Source of the DNA: Streptomyces sp. AC1-42W
GTDB lineage: Bacteria; Actinomycetota; Actinomycetes; Streptomycetales; Streptomycetaceae
DNA length: 64,000 nucleotides
Assembly (NCBI RefSeq): GCF_003248355.1
Contig: NZ_QKWY01000001.1
Location: 310,001 to 374,000, forward strand
Direction of reading: 5' to 3'
The notes beneath the pieces were generated by a model, which saw nothing but the letters and a program-made list of their open reading frames with translations, made no database searches and was not told the DNA's origin. Positions 8,181-17,269 of the stretch are shown one piece after another; position 1 is the first letter of the stretch; every line of letters begins with the position of its first letter. The translations under genes were made by a program, and so were the position numbers.

Positions 8181-8721
8181 TCACGCCGCACCCGCCGGCT
8201 TCGACGGCCGGGCTCGATGTGCCGCCCGGTCCCGGGTTCGTCGCATCAGTCGCGGCGGCGACCGGGATTCACCGGCGCGGGGACACGGGTGAGCTCGCGC
8301 AACTGCTCCTCACCCACCCAGGTGCCTGCCGCGCCAACGAGACGGACGGGACCGTTCAGGACGGGATGAGACGCCTCGCGGCATCCCTGGGGCTCGGACC
8401 CGGCGGCGCAACGCCGCCGGTGATCGGCGCCCGGATCACCGTCCATCGGGGGCGGGCGGCCCTCGACTACGGGCACGACCGGTACGTGATGGCGCTGCCC
8501 CGCCATCACGGGACTGGCTGGTCCTCCTCGGCACAGGCGCGCCGTGCCGCGTCTGCCTGGTGGCCGCGCCGCTCGCCCTCGGCGCCGACCGGTCGGCGAC
8601 CGACGCGCACCTGCGCGAGAGCCTGGCGGACGGCCTGGTGTTCTGGGGCACCGCCCACGCCGGCCGCAGGCACCGGAGCAGCCGGGTTCAGCATCCGCCG
8701 CCGAAACGGCCCAGTCCGTAG
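8177..8721 (+). pseudogene. Conserved-looking hypothetical gene broken by a frameshift
   Basis: GTG 8177 overlaps the stop of the ATPase gene (GTGA), so this is the second gene of that transcript. The first frame reads sensibly to about 8508 (ending DYGHDRYVMALPRHH). It then becomes low-complexity, while the -1 frame takes over with RDWLVLLGTGAPCRVCLVA and LADGLVFWGTAHAGRRHR and stops at 8721. The joined product would be about 180 residues. I do not recognise a domain. The break lies near 8500-8512 in a C/G-rich stretch. It may be a real mutation or a base-calling error. The end overlaps the convergent membrane-protein gene by 34 bp. Confidence 0.65.
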
Positions 8722-10313
8722 GCGGAGTCCAGGCGGTACGTGCCCGGCTTCCGGACCGTCAGGCGCGTCCACTCGCCGGACCGGCTCAGGCAGGCTCCGG
8801 CGGGGCCGTGGACGCGGAGCCAGGGGGAGTGCGCGATGCGGATGACGGTCGTGCCGGGGCGGGGCATGCGCAGGGTCAGGGTCGCGTCGTCGGCGGCGGT
8901 GACCGCGGCGGGCGGGGTGGTGAGCGGGGTGGCGTTCCGGACCCGGTAGACCGTCCAGCCGTCGTCCTGCCAGACCCGGTCCAGCCACGGCAGCCCGCCC
9001 GCCACCAGGGCCGCTTCGGCCTCCGCCGGGCCGTCCGGCCGGGCGTGCGGGACGGCGACGAGGCCCACCGCCCAGCGGTCGAGCCAGGCACGGTAGCGAG
9101 CCGGGGTCAGTTCGCCCTCGTAGAACAGCCGCCCGCGCTCGACGTCGAGCTGCCGGTTCCAGCCGCGCGCCAGGTTGACGTGCGGGGCGAGCACGGCCGC
9201 CTCGCGGTGGTTGCGCGCGGGCACGGCCTCCACGCGGACCCGGCCGGCGCCCAGCCGGTCCAGCGCGGCCGTGACGCCCTCGGTCCGGGCGGCCCAGGCC
9301 GGCACGGCGGTGGACACGCGCAGGTCGTCCACGGTCTTGTCGACGAGCCAGAGCCCGGTCAGCACGAGGACGGCGGCCAGCATCCCCGTACGGACCCGGG
9401 CCCCGGCCCGGCGCGTGTCGAGGGCCGCCGCGCACAGCACCGGCACCGCGACCAGGCCGAGCAGCCGCTCCACGTTCGTGCCGATGGGCGACGCCACGAG
9501 GAACGTGAGCAGCACCCCGGCCGCGTACACGGCGGTCCCGTACCGCGTCACCCGCCACTCCCGTGTGCGGGGCGCCGCCGCGACGAGCACCGCGCAGACC
9601 AGGAGCGGCACCCACAACCGGTTGGCGTGCATGGGCTGTTCGCCGGTGAACGGGAACAGCAGCGTGGTGGCCCCGACGACGGCGAAGAACGGGACGACGA
9701 GCACGGCACCCGTCCGCCACCGGCGGTCCAGCAGATACGCCGCGCCGACGACGACCAGGAACAGTCCGGCGACCGGGCTCGCCATCGTCGCGAGCGCCCC
9801 CGCCGCCGCGGCGACCGGGGCCCGGCCGGCGTACCGGCAGGCGACGAGCGCCAGGGCGACACCCAGGGCGAACGTCGTACGCCCCGAAGCGACGTCGCAC
9901 CACAGGGCGAACGCGCCGAGCAGCGCGGGCGCGAGCGCGTGGCGCATGCCCGTACGCACGAACAGGCGGGCCAGCAGCCAGGTGGCGGCGAGCCCGGACA
10001 CGACGGACACGGTCCGCACCCCGAACAGGGCCATGGCGTACGTGGAGAAGACGCTGTAGTTGGCGGTGTGCGTCCCGCCGTACCACGACAGGTTGTACGC
10101 CGAGCCCGGATGGCGCGCGGTGAACCCGGCCCACGCGTACTGCGCGGCGAGGTCGCCGCCCCCGGTGGCCAGGAACGCGGCCCACACCGCGTACAGCGGC
10201 ACGACGGCCGCGACGGAGACCAGCGGCACACGGTGGACCCGCCACCACGGCGCCCGTACCGCCCCGCGCGCCGAACCGTCCGCGTCCGCCCGTACCTCTT
10301 CACCCACCAGCAC
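8688..10313 (-). CDS. Polytopic integral membrane protein, function unknown
   Basis: This protein of about 541 residues has roughly ten hydrophobic segments in its first 340 residues (VPLYAVWAAFLATGGG, LLGAFALWCDVASGRTTFA, LLTFLVASPIGTNVERLLG) and a soluble C-terminal third of beta-rich character (VYRVRNATPL, TTVIRIAHSPWLRVHGPAG). The layout resembles GT-C-type or sugar/lipid-handling membrane proteins, but no catalytic motif is clear. I take GTG 10313, which has AGGG 8 nt upstream; an in-frame ATG at 10406 would add 31 Arg-rich residues. It is transcribed alone and is convergent with the frameshifted gene. Confidence 0.75.
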   Translation of the reverse strand: MLVGEEVRADADGSARGAVRAPWWRVHRVPLVSVAAVVPLYAVWAAFLATGGGDLAAQYAWAGFTARHPGSAYNLSWYGGTHTANYSVFSTYAMALFGVRTVSVVSGLAATWLLARLFVRTGMRHALAPALLGAFALWCDVASGRTTFALGVALALVACRYAGRAPVAAAAGALATMASPVAGLFLVVVGAAYLLDRRWRTGAVLVVPFFAVVGATTLLFPFTGEQPMHANRLWVPLLVCAVLVAAAPRTREWRVTRYGTAVYAAGVLLTFLVASPIGTNVERLLGLVAVPVLCAAALDTRRAGARVRTGMLAAVLVLTGLWLVDKTVDDLRVSTAVPAWAARTEGVTAALDRLGAGRVRVEAVPARNHREAAVLAPHVNLARGWNRQLDVERGRLFYEGELTPARYRAWLDRWAVGLVAVPHARPDGPAEAEAALVAGGLPWLDRVWQDDGWTVYRVRNATPLTTPPAAVTAADDATLTLRMPRPGTTVIRIAHSPWLRVHGPAGACLSRSGEWTRLTVRKPGTYRLDSAYGLGRFGGGC

Positions 10314-10476
10314 CCGGCACACCCTAGAAGCCCGTGACCCCACCGCCGTCCCGCCGACCGGGGCCCGTCTGCCCAACACGGCGTGTTCGCAAGGGGGCTG
10401 TGGCATCTTTCCGGCCAGGAGTGACGATCATGCGGCGGTTGACCCCGACCGCGTACGGGTGAACGGATGGAACGGC

Positions 10477-11427
10477 ATGACCAGCGAGAAGCCCCGACTG
10501 TACGAACCGCTCGACGACCGCTTCCGGACGGGCCGGTGCATGAACGGCGACGCGGACCTGGAGGTGCTGTACACGGGCTGCCGGTGGGCCGAGGGCCCGC
10601 TGTACGTGCCGGCCTGGCGGCAGGTGATCTGGAGCGACATCCCCAACGACCGGATGCTCCGCTGGGACGAGGAGACCGGGGCGGTCGGCGTCTTCCGCCG
10701 CTCGGCGGGGCACCCGAACGGCAACACCCTGGACCGGATGGGCCGGCTCATCACCTGCGAGCAGGGCAACCGCCGGGTGACGCGCACCGAACTCGACGGC
10801 ACGGTCACGGTGCTGGCCGACCACTGGCAGGGCAAGCGGCTGAACAGCCCGAACGACGCCGCCGTGAAGTCGGACGGCTCGATCTGGTTCTCCGACCCGG
10901 ACTTCGGGATCACCAGCGACTACGAGGGGCACCGCGCGCAGAGCGAGATCGGTGCCAACAACGTCTACCGGATCGACCCGGACACCGGGGAGGTGCGGCT
11001 CGTCGCGGACGGCCTCGGCGCGCCCAACGGGCTGGTGTTCTCGGCGGACGAACGGCAGTTGTTCGTCTCGGACACCAAGGCCGGCCTGATCCGCGTCTTC
11101 GACGTACGGGACGACGGCACCCTCTCCGAGGGGCGGGCCTTCGCCGAGGCGGGCGCCCGCCCGGGGGCCGGGTTCGACAACCTGCGCTTCGACGACGGCG
11201 GACGGCTCTGGGCCGCCGCCATGAACGACGGCGTGCACTGCTACCACCCGGACGGCACGCTGATCGGCCGGCTCAACGTGCCGGAGGCGGTGTCGAACAT
11301 TTCCTGGGGCGGCGCCAAGCGCAACCGCCTCTTCATCACGGCGGAGACGAGCCTCTACTCGGTGGTGATGGGGGTGACCGGAACCCATCCCATGGGCCGG
11401 GGACACCGCCCCTGGCTGGGCCGGTAG
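10477..11427 (+). CDS. SMP-30/gluconolactonase/LRE family lactonase
   Basis: This 316-residue six-bladed beta-propeller protein carries the family signatures CRWAEGPLYVP with the metal-binding Glu, GHPNGNTLD, LNSPNDAAVKSDGSIWFSDP with the Asn/Asp ligands, LGAPNGLVFSADER and PGAGFDNLRFDDGGRLW. Such enzymes hydrolyse sugar lactones in the cytoplasm using one divalent metal. The substrate is not predictable. I chose ATG 10477 because GGATGG lies 6 nt upstream; a GTG 18 nt earlier is possible. It is monocistronic and followed by a strong hairpin. Confidence 0.88.
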   Translation: MTSEKPRLYEPLDDRFRTGRCMNGDADLEVLYTGCRWAEGPLYVPAWRQVIWSDIPNDRMLRWDEETGAVGVFRRSAGHPNGNTLDRMGRLITCEQGNRRVTRTELDGTVTVLADHWQGKRLNSPNDAAVKSDGSIWFSDPDFGITSDYEGHRAQSEIGANNVYRIDPDTGEVRLVADGLGAPNGLVFSADERQLFVSDTKAGLIRVFDVRDDGTLSEGRAFAEAGARPGAGFDNLRFDDGGRLWAAAMNDGVHCYHPDGTLIGRLNVPEAVSNISWGGAKRNRLFITAETSLYSVVMGVTGTHPMGRGHRPWLGR

Positions 11428-11443
11428 GGCCACGACGGGGGCT

Positions 11444-11459
11444 CGAAACTTTCGAAACG
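11444..11459 (+). promoter_or_regulatory. CGAAA-box palindrome, xylanase-type operator
   Basis: The palindrome CGAAACTTTCG (11444-11454) is followed directly by another CGAAAC (through 11459), and further CGAAA half-sites occur near 11519 (reverse) and 11534. CGAAA boxes have been described in actinomycete xylanase promoters. Their presence upstream of a broken xylanase gene supports that assignment. Confidence 0.6.
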
Positions 11460-11502
11460 AGCGGTGGGCGGGTCACCGGAAGGGCCCGCCGCCGCTCGTT
11501 TC
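11454..11502. terminator. Strong hairpin after the lactonase gene
   Basis: GAAACGAGCGG at 11454 pairs with the complementary CCGCTCGTTTC ending at 11502; inner G/C runs extend the stem to about 18 bp with one interruption. It lies 26 nt after the lactonase stop and has no T-run. It overlaps the CGAAA operator. Confidence 0.6.
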
Positions 11503-11542
11503 ATGTCCGGGATCGACAGTTTCGCAACTCGTGCCGAAAGTA

Positions 11543-11570
11543 TTGACACCCCTGGGGGTGGTCCAACACT
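11543..11570 (+). promoter_or_regulatory. Promoter of the former xylanase gene
   Basis: TTGACA (11543-11548) and AACACT (11565-11570) with a 16-bp spacer lie 63 bp upstream of the ATG of the xylanase remnant and downstream of the CGAAA boxes. The -35 hexamer is a perfect consensus. Confidence 0.6.
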
Positions 11571-11633
11571 GAGCGCCGTCGGCAGGCGCCCGGCCGACGA
11601 CGACCTGGTCATGAGGACGAGAGGACTCCCCCC

Positions 11634-12342
11634 ATGCACGCAGCCCCCGCACATCCCATGAACCGCTACTACTACTCGTTCTGGACGGACAGCTCCGGCA
11701 CCGTCTCGATGAACCTCGGCTCCGGCGGCAGCTACAGCACGTCGTGGCGCAACACCGGGAACTTCGTCGCCGGAAAGGGCTGGAGCACGGGCGGCCGCCG
11801 CAGCGTCACGTACTCCGGCTCCTTCAACCCCTCCGGCAACGCCTACCTGGCGCTCTACGCAGTACTGGAGCGTCCGCCAGTCCAAGCGCACCGGCGGCAC
11901 CATCACCACCGGCAACCACTTCGACGCCTGGGCGTCGCACGGGATGAACCTCGGCAGCTTCAACTACATGATCATGGCCACCGAGGGCTACCAGAGCAGC
12001 GGCAGCTCCAGCATCACGCTGGGCAGCACCTCCGGCGGCGGCGACAACGGCGGCGGCGACACGGGCGGCGGCAACAACGGCTGCACCGCGACCCTCTCGG
12101 CCGGGCAGAAGTGGGGCGACCGCTACAACCTCAACGTCTCGGTCTCCGGCTCCTCCAACTGGACCGTGACGATGAACGTGCCGTCCCCGGAGAAGGTCAT
12201 CGCCACCTGGAACACCAGCGCGAGCTATCCGAGCGCCCAGGTGCTGACCGCCCGGCCCAACGGCAGCGGCAACAACTTCGGCGTCACCATCCAGACCAAC
12301 GGCACCTGGACCTGGCCCACGGTCTCCTGCGGCACGTTCTGA
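11634..12342 (+). pseudogene. Remnant of a GH11 endo-1,4-beta-xylanase with CBM2 domain
   Basis: Two blocks of GH11 sequence remain. The first (to about 11860) reads [20 protein letters not shown], then [12 protein letters not shown] and SGNAYLALY. It then jumps out of frame to [40 protein letters not shown], a Gly-rich linker and a C-terminal cellulose/xylan-binding domain of CBM2 type ending [11 protein letters not shown]. Compared with intact GH11 enzymes, the segment carrying the nucleophile Glu (PLVEYY) is missing, by a deletion of about 170 bp at 11860. The signal peptide and the first strands after it are also gone; only MHAAPAHPM precedes the fold. The second catalytic Glu (ATEGY) survives. 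The gene cannot make a secreted active enzyme. Confidence 0.85.
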
Positions 12343-12361
12343 CCCCGGGATTCCCCCCACG

Positions 12362-12397
12362 GGTGCTCCGGGGCGGCGCCGACCGTCCCGGAGCACC
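12362..12397. terminator. Bidirectional terminator hairpin
   Basis: GGTGCTCCGGG (12362-12372) and CCCGGAGCACC (12387-12397) are perfect 11-bp arms around a 14-nt loop, lying between the convergent xylanase remnant and the GT2 gene. Confidence 0.7.
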
Positions 12398-12414
12398 GCC
12401 CGTCCCCGGCCGCC

Positions 12415-13326
12415 CTACAGAATCGGCGGCCGCCCCAGCCGAGTCATGCGCCACACGGTCCCCCACCGCATCGGCGCCCGCCGGCCGGGCGAGGTGCGAA
12501 GCCCCTCGGCGAACCCGCCCCACCAGGCGCGCAACCCGGAGAGCGAGCGCATCCGCAGCATGGCCAGGGCGATCCATACGCCGAGGTAGACCGGGATCAG
12601 CGCGGCCGGCAGCCGCCGGCGGGCGAGCCAGACCCGGTTGCGGGCGGTGAACCGGTAGTAGACGGTGTGCCGGGCGGGCGAAGTCCTCGGGTGCTGGAGG
12701 ACGAGCGTCGGCACGTAGCGGATCTCCCAGCCCCCGTCGAGCGCCCGCCACGCGAGGTCGGACTCCTCGTGGCCGAAGAAGAACTCGGCGGGCCACAGTC
12801 CGATCTGCCGGAGCATCGGTACGGAGAAGGCGTGGCCGCCCCCGAGGAACGCCGTCACCGGTCCGCCGCGCATCGGATCGCCCGCCCGCAGCCTCGGCAC
12901 CCAGCGCCGCTCCGTGTGCCCGTGCTCGTCGGCGACCCGGAAGCCGATGATCCCCAGGGCCGGGTCGGCCGCGAACAGCCGCCCGATCTCGCGGAACACA
13001 TCCGCCGCGACGAGCAGCCCGTCATCGTCCAACTCCACGACGACGTCCACGTCGTCGCCGTCGCACAACATCCGGAGCCCGACGTTGCGCCCACCCGGGC
13101 AGCCCAGGTTCTCCGCGAGCGGCACCTTGGTCACGGCCGTCGCGCCGGGGACCCCGGCCGCGTCCAGGACATCGGTCGGCACGTCGTCGAGCGGGGTGGC
13201 GTTGCCCACCAGGACCACGCGCGCGGCCGGGACGTCCTGCTTCGCGACGGACACGAGCAGCGCCTCCAGCTCCTGGGGGCGCGTCCCCATGGTCACGATG
13301 ACGACCCCGATACGCGGCACGGTCAC
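12415..13326 (-). CDS. Family 2 glycosyltransferase with C-terminal membrane segment
   Basis: This 303-residue GT-A enzyme starts with the nucleotide-sugar fold strand [20 protein letters not shown], has [15 protein letters not shown], then the metal-binding motif [10 protein letters not shown], the acceptor-side [15 protein letters not shown] (an ED-type motif containing the likely base), and a hydrophobic helix near residue 240 ([15 protein letters not shown]). It would transfer a sugar to a wall or lipid acceptor at the inner membrane face; donor and acceptor are unknown. GTG 13326 has GGGGAG upstream. It is monocistronic. Confidence 0.88.
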   Translation of the reverse strand: MTVPRIGVVIVTMGTRPQELEALLVSVAKQDVPAARVVLVGNATPLDDVPTDVLDAAGVPGATAVTKVPLAENLGCPGGRNVGLRMLCDGDDVDVVVELDDDGLLVAADVFREIGRLFAADPALGIIGFRVADEHGHTERRWVPRLRAGDPMRGGPVTAFLGGGHAFSVPMLRQIGLWPAEFFFGHEESDLAWRALDGGWEIRYVPTLVLQHPRTSPARHTVYYRFTARNRVWLARRRLPAALIPVYLGVWIALAMLRMRSLSGLRAWWGGFAEGLRTSPGRRAPMRWGTVWRMTRLGRPPIL

Positions 13327-13529
13327 GGCGGCTCACTCCCCTGATCGACAGGGCCCGATGGTAAGTCCTGGCGGGCCGGCGCAAATTGCGTCGCCGGAAC
13401 CACGGCGCTCCGCAACTCTGGGACGACATGCCCCCCGGCGCGGCGAACCCGCCCATGCGCGCATGGGCGGGGGCCGGGTGCGAGGGGGCGGGCGGCCGCT
13501 CGGTCGGGCGGCGTCGGCCTGGCGGCTTC

Positions 13530-13643
13530 CTACAGGCTGTGCGGGCTGATCAGGATCATGATGCAGCCGTAGTTCAGGTTCATCGCCCATGCCGCGAGGG
13601 CGGCCACTCCGAGAATTCCGGTGACCGCCTTGAGGGTGCGCAC
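13530..13643 (-). CDS. 37-residue hydrophobic peptide downstream of the SARP gene
   Basis: The GTG at 13643 with GGAAGGAAAG 8 nt upstream opens a frame reading MRTLKAVTGILGVAALAAWA followed by MNLNYGCIMILISPHSL and stop. It has a basic N-terminus, a hydrophobic core and a single Cys, like a short membrane peptide or an uncleaved signal. It lies 106 bp after the SARP regulator on the same strand, the position that afsS occupies relative to afsR in Streptomyces, although the sequence is not AfsS-like. The strong ribosome site and clean codon choice support a real gene. Its function is unknown. Confidence 0.6.
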   Translation of the reverse strand: MRTLKAVTGILGVAALAAWAMNLNYGCIMILISPHSL

Positions 13644-13748
13644 TTTTGGTTCTTTCCTTCCCACTCAGAAAAACCGTTCGAGTGGGGAAAGGTAACAGCC
13701 GTCGCGGACAATGGATATTTATGTCAATGGCATATACCAGATGAATAT

Positions 13749-16700
13749 TCAGTAATCATCGTCACCCTTGCGGGGGTGCTCATCAAACGTTTCTTCAAAT
13801 GCATGTTCGATGACTTCCCGATGGTTGTCGTCCGCCGCCCGCAGTACCGCCGCCAGCAGCGTTCGAGCGGCGGTCTCCTCCGCGACGTCGTCCGTCCGGG
13901 CGGCGACGGCCACCGCCATCCGGAGCCGGTCCGCCGCGTCGGTCAGCCGGCCGGCGGCGAAGTCCGCGCGGCCGAGCCGCCGCAGCGCCTGGACCTCGTG
14001 GTGAGCTGCCCCGATGTTCTGGGCGATCTTCAGCGCCTCCAGGAGCCGGCGACCGGATTCGTCGACCCGGCCCAGCCGCCAGTGCGCCTCGCCGATGCCG
14101 ACCAAGGTCTCCGCCTGACTCTTCCGGTCGCCCAGCGCGGCGAATTCCGTGAGCGCTTCGCCGAACATGAGGAGCGCGGTTTCCGAGTCGCCGGATTCCA
14201 TCACGGTCTCGGCAAGATTTCGCCGTACCGTCGTACGGTCATATCGATTGCCCCCGGCTTCCAGGAAGGTGAGGGATTCCTCGAATGAGCGGCGGGCCGC
14301 CGTCACGTCACCCGACTGCATCTGTAATTCACCGATGTTGTTCAGCGTCTTCGCGGAAGCGGTTCTGTCGTCGGCGTTACGGAAGCCTTCGAGGGCCTTG
14401 AGGAAATGGTGGAGGGCGCGTTCACGCTCCCCCAGGAACAGCATGGTGACGGCGATATTGTTCCGGCTGCGGGCCTGCTCCCACGTATCGCCCGTCCGTG
14501 ACACGAGGGCGAAGGATTTCTGGAGCAGGACGAGCGCCTTCCGGTTCTCGCCGAGGTGCCAGTTCAGCGAGCCGAGCACACGCAGCGCCGCCGCCTCGGC
14601 GGGCCTGTCGCGCAAGGTGCGGGCCAGGTCCAGGGCCCGTTCCCCGGCCTCTGCGGCCTCCTCGTAGTACCCGACGCTCGCGTCCGCCGCGCACAGGTCG
14701 ATCAGGGCGTGGCACAGCGCGGACGCGTCGCCGTCCGGCCGGTCCCAGACGGCGACGGCGTGCCCGAGCAGCTTGCGGGCGTCGTGCCAGTGGCACTCCG
14801 TCTGGAGGAACCCGGCCAGTACGCAGGCGAGTCGGGCGGCCTGCCCGGCGGCCCCGTTGCGGCGGGCGTACTCCTCGACGGCCAGCAGGTTGCCGCGCTC
14901 CGAGGCGAGCCAGGACCGCGCGCCGGCGGCGTCCCGCAGGAGCGGGCGCGGCTCCGGCCGGGCGGGCGCCGGTACGGCCGGCCGTACGCGGCGCGGGTAG
15001 GCCGCCCGGTCGGCCAGGTCGGCCGTGGCGACGTAGAAGTCGGTCAGCCGCTCCAGCGCACGGCGGCGCTCCTCCTCACCGTCCGCCGATTCGCTCAGCG
15101 AGCAGGCGTACTCCCGGAGCAGGTCGTGGTAGCGGTAGCGGTCCGGCACGGGCTCCCGCAGCAGATGGCAGGCCACCAGCCCTTCGAGCAGCCGCTCCGT
15201 CGTGTCGTACGGCAGATCCAGCAGCGCGGCCGCCGCAGGAGTGGTGAACTCCGGCCCCGGGTGCAGCCCGAGGCGGCGGAACGCCGTCCGCTGCTGCGCC
15301 GTGAGCCCCCGGTACGACAGGGCGAACGCGCGGGCCATCTCCTGCTCCTGATCCGCGCTGTGGATCTCCGCGAGCCGTTCGGGGCTCCGGGCGAGCCGCT
15401 CGGCGAGGACGCCCAGGGTCCAGGACGTGCGGGCGCGGAAGCGGTGCGCCACCAGCTCGATCGCGAGCGGCAGCAGGCCGCACATCCGCACGATGCGTGC
15501 GATCTGTCCGGTGTCCCGGGTCCGCGCCTCCCCGGCGAAGCGGCGGAACAGCTCGATGGCGTCCGCCTCCGGCAGCACGTCGAGCGCGACGGACAGCGCC
15601 TGCGGTATCCCGGTCAGATGCCGGCGGCTGGTGACGATCGTCAGGCAGGACTCACCGCTCGGCAGGAGCGGGCGGACCTGTGTCGGGCCGGTGGCGTCGT
15701 CCAGGACGATGACCGCACGGCGCCCGGCCAGCATGGTCCGCCACAGCGCGGTACGTCCTTCCAGCTCCACCGGGATGGAGAAGGCGGGCGCGCCGAGCAG
15801 CCGGAGCAGGGTGGCCAGCGCCGCCCTCGCGGTGAGCGGGTCCTCGGCGGGGGAGTGGCCGCGCAGATCGATGTACAGCTGCCCGTCCGGGTAGGCGTCG
15901 GCGAGCAGCTGGGCCGTGGCGACGGCCAGGGCGGTCTTGCCGACCCCGGCCATGCCGCTGACCGCCTCCACGGTGACGACGGAATCGCCCCGCGCCACCC
16001 GGTCGGCGATCATCGACGTCAGCGCCCGCAACTCCGACCGCCGGCCGACGAGGGGCGGCTGCTGGGGCAGATTGCGGCGGGGCGGTACGAGGGGTGCCGA
16101 TGCGGCGGACCCGGTCGCGGTGTTCGCCTCGGCCGGTTCGGAAGGCGTGGGCTCTGCGGCCGCCCCGGATTCGGCCGCCCCGGTCCCATCAGCCGCACCG
16201 GACGCCTCCGTCGCACCGGCCCCCTCACCCGCACCAGGTACGTCAGTCGCCCCGGCCGTTTCGGCTGTTTCGGCCGCCCCGGGCGCGGGAAGCACCGTGG
16301 CCGACGACCCTCCTGTACGTCTCGTATCGCCGCCGTGCGGCAGCTCATGCGCCGGTCTGCGTTCCAGCACCCCTTGATGGATGAGGTTCAACTCCGCGCC
16401 CGGCAGCGCCCCGTACTCCGACATCAATGACTGTCTGGCGCGCTGGTAGACGCGGAGCGCTTCCCCGTAACGGCCGCTGCCATGCAGGGACACCATCAGC
16501 AGCCCGATCAGGTTCTCGTCGTCGGGGTGCCGGTCGACGAGGGCCGTCAGCTCGCCGATCTGCTCGGCGAACCGGCCGAGCCGCAGCGCGGCCGCGATGC
16601 GCGCGGTGCTGGCGCTCAGCCGCGACTCCATCAGCGTCCGCCGCACGGTCGCCGCCCACAGACCGGGCAGCCCCGCCAGCGCGTCGCCCTGCCACAACTC

Positions 16701-17090
16701 CTCGGCGCGCGTCAGCAGTTCCACCGTACGGGCGTCGTCCGTCCCGGCGTACGCCGCGTCGACGCACGTCTGGAAGCGCTGGCGGTCCACCGAGCCGCGC
16801 GGGGTGCGCAGGGTGTAGGTGTGCGCCCCGGTGTCGATGAACGGCGCGTCCGGGCCGGTCCCGGCCTCCCGTAAGTACCGGCGGATGCGCGAGACGTACG
16901 AGTGCGTGTTGTTCCGCGCGCGGGCGGGCGGATCACCGTCCCACAGCCGGTTCATCAACTCGTCGATGGCGAGCGGCCGCCCCACGTCGAGAGCGAACGC
17001 CGCCAGCAGCACCCGTTCCTTGTCCGACCCGAGCTTCAGCCAGCGCCCGTCCAGCCGCAGTCCTACCGGTCCCAGAACCTGGAATTCCAC
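13749..17090 (-). CDS. SARP-family regulator with NB-ARC and TPR domains (AfsR-type)
   Basis: This protein of about 1113 residues has four parts: an OmpR-type winged helix (1-95, EFQVLGPVGLRLDG), a bacterial transcriptional activation domain (about 100-240), an Ala/Gly/Pro-rich linker (245-335), an NB-ARC ATPase with P-loop GMAGVGKT (379-386), Walker B VIVLDDA near 460 and CGLLPLAIELV, then TPR repeats to the end. AfsR-type SARPs bind direct repeats upstream of pathway genes and activate secondary metabolism, with the ATPase and TPR acting as a signal-dependent switch. I use GTG 17090, so that the protein begins at the winged helix; an in-frame ATG at 17153 exists. No biosynthetic cluster adjoins it, so its target is unclear. 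Confidence 0.88.
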   Translation of the reverse strand: MEFQVLGPVGLRLDGRWLKLGSDKERVLLAAFALDVGRPLAIDELMNRLWDGDPPARARNNTHSYVSRIRRYLREAGTGPDAPFIDTGAHTYTLRTPRGSVDRQRFQTCVDAAYAGTDDARTVELLTRAEELWQGDALAGLPGLWAATVRRTLMESRLSASTARIAAALRLGRFAEQIGELTALVDRHPDDENLIGLLMVSLHGSGRYGEALRVYQRARQSLMSEYGALPGAELNLIHQGVLERRPAHELPHGGDTRRTGGSSATVLPAPGAAETAETAGATDVPGAGEGAGATEASGAADGTGAAESGAAAEPTPSEPAEANTATGSAASAPLVPPRRNLPQQPPLVGRRSELRALTSMIADRVARGDSVVTVEAVSGMAGVGKTALAVATAQLLADAYPDGQLYIDLRGHSPAEDPLTARAALATLLRLLGAPAFSIPVELEGRTALWRTMLAGRRAVIVLDDATGPTQVRPLLPSGESCLTIVTSRRHLTGIPQALSVALDVLPEADAIELFRRFAGEARTRDTGQIARIVRMCGLLPLAIELVAHRFRARTSWTLGVLAERLARSPERLAEIHSADQEQEMARAFALSYRGLTAQQRTAFRRLGLHPGPEFTTPAAAALLDLPYDTTERLLEGLVACHLLREPVPDRYRYHDLLREYACSLSESADGEEERRRALERLTDFYVATADLADRAAYPRRVRPAVPAPARPEPRPLLRDAAGARSWLASERGNLLAVEEYARRNGAAGQAARLACVLAGFLQTECHWHDARKLLGHAVAVWDRPDGDASALCHALIDLCAADASVGYYEEAAEAGERALDLARTLRDRPAEAAALRVLGSLNWHLGENRKALVLLQKSFALVSRTGDTWEQARSRNNIAVTMLFLGERERALHHFLKALEGFRNADDRTASAKTLNNIGELQMQSGDVTAARRSFEESLTFLEAGGNRYDRTTVRRNLAETVMESGDSETALLMFGEALTEFAALGDRKSQAETLVGIGEAHWRLGRVDESGRRLLEALKIAQNIGAAHHEVQALRRLGRADFAAGRLTDAADRLRMAVAVAARTDDVAEETAARTLLAAVLRAADDNHREVIEHAFEETFDEHPRKGDDDY

Positions 17091-17269
17091 CAGCGCCCCC
17101 GCCGCTCCGATGGATGGTGCACGAGCATGACACCGCCCGCCGAATACCGCCATACAGCCTTCTCGGACTTGGCGCGATCCGTCGCGCTCCCGATGGTCAT
17201 TCGAAGTCGCGACGGGGTAGAACGCGAATACGGGCGGGCAGGCGTAATTGATCTCCGGGGGTGGGACGG

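Noticed and set aside
8177..8721. Programmed -1 frameshift
   Set aside because: No clear slippery heptamer and downstream stem were found at the junction; mutation or sequence error is simpler.
13749..17090. Secondary-metabolite gene cluster next to the SARP regulator
   Set aside because: No synthase, synthetase or tailoring enzyme set is present within the window; neighbours are glycosyltransferases and conflict-type genes.
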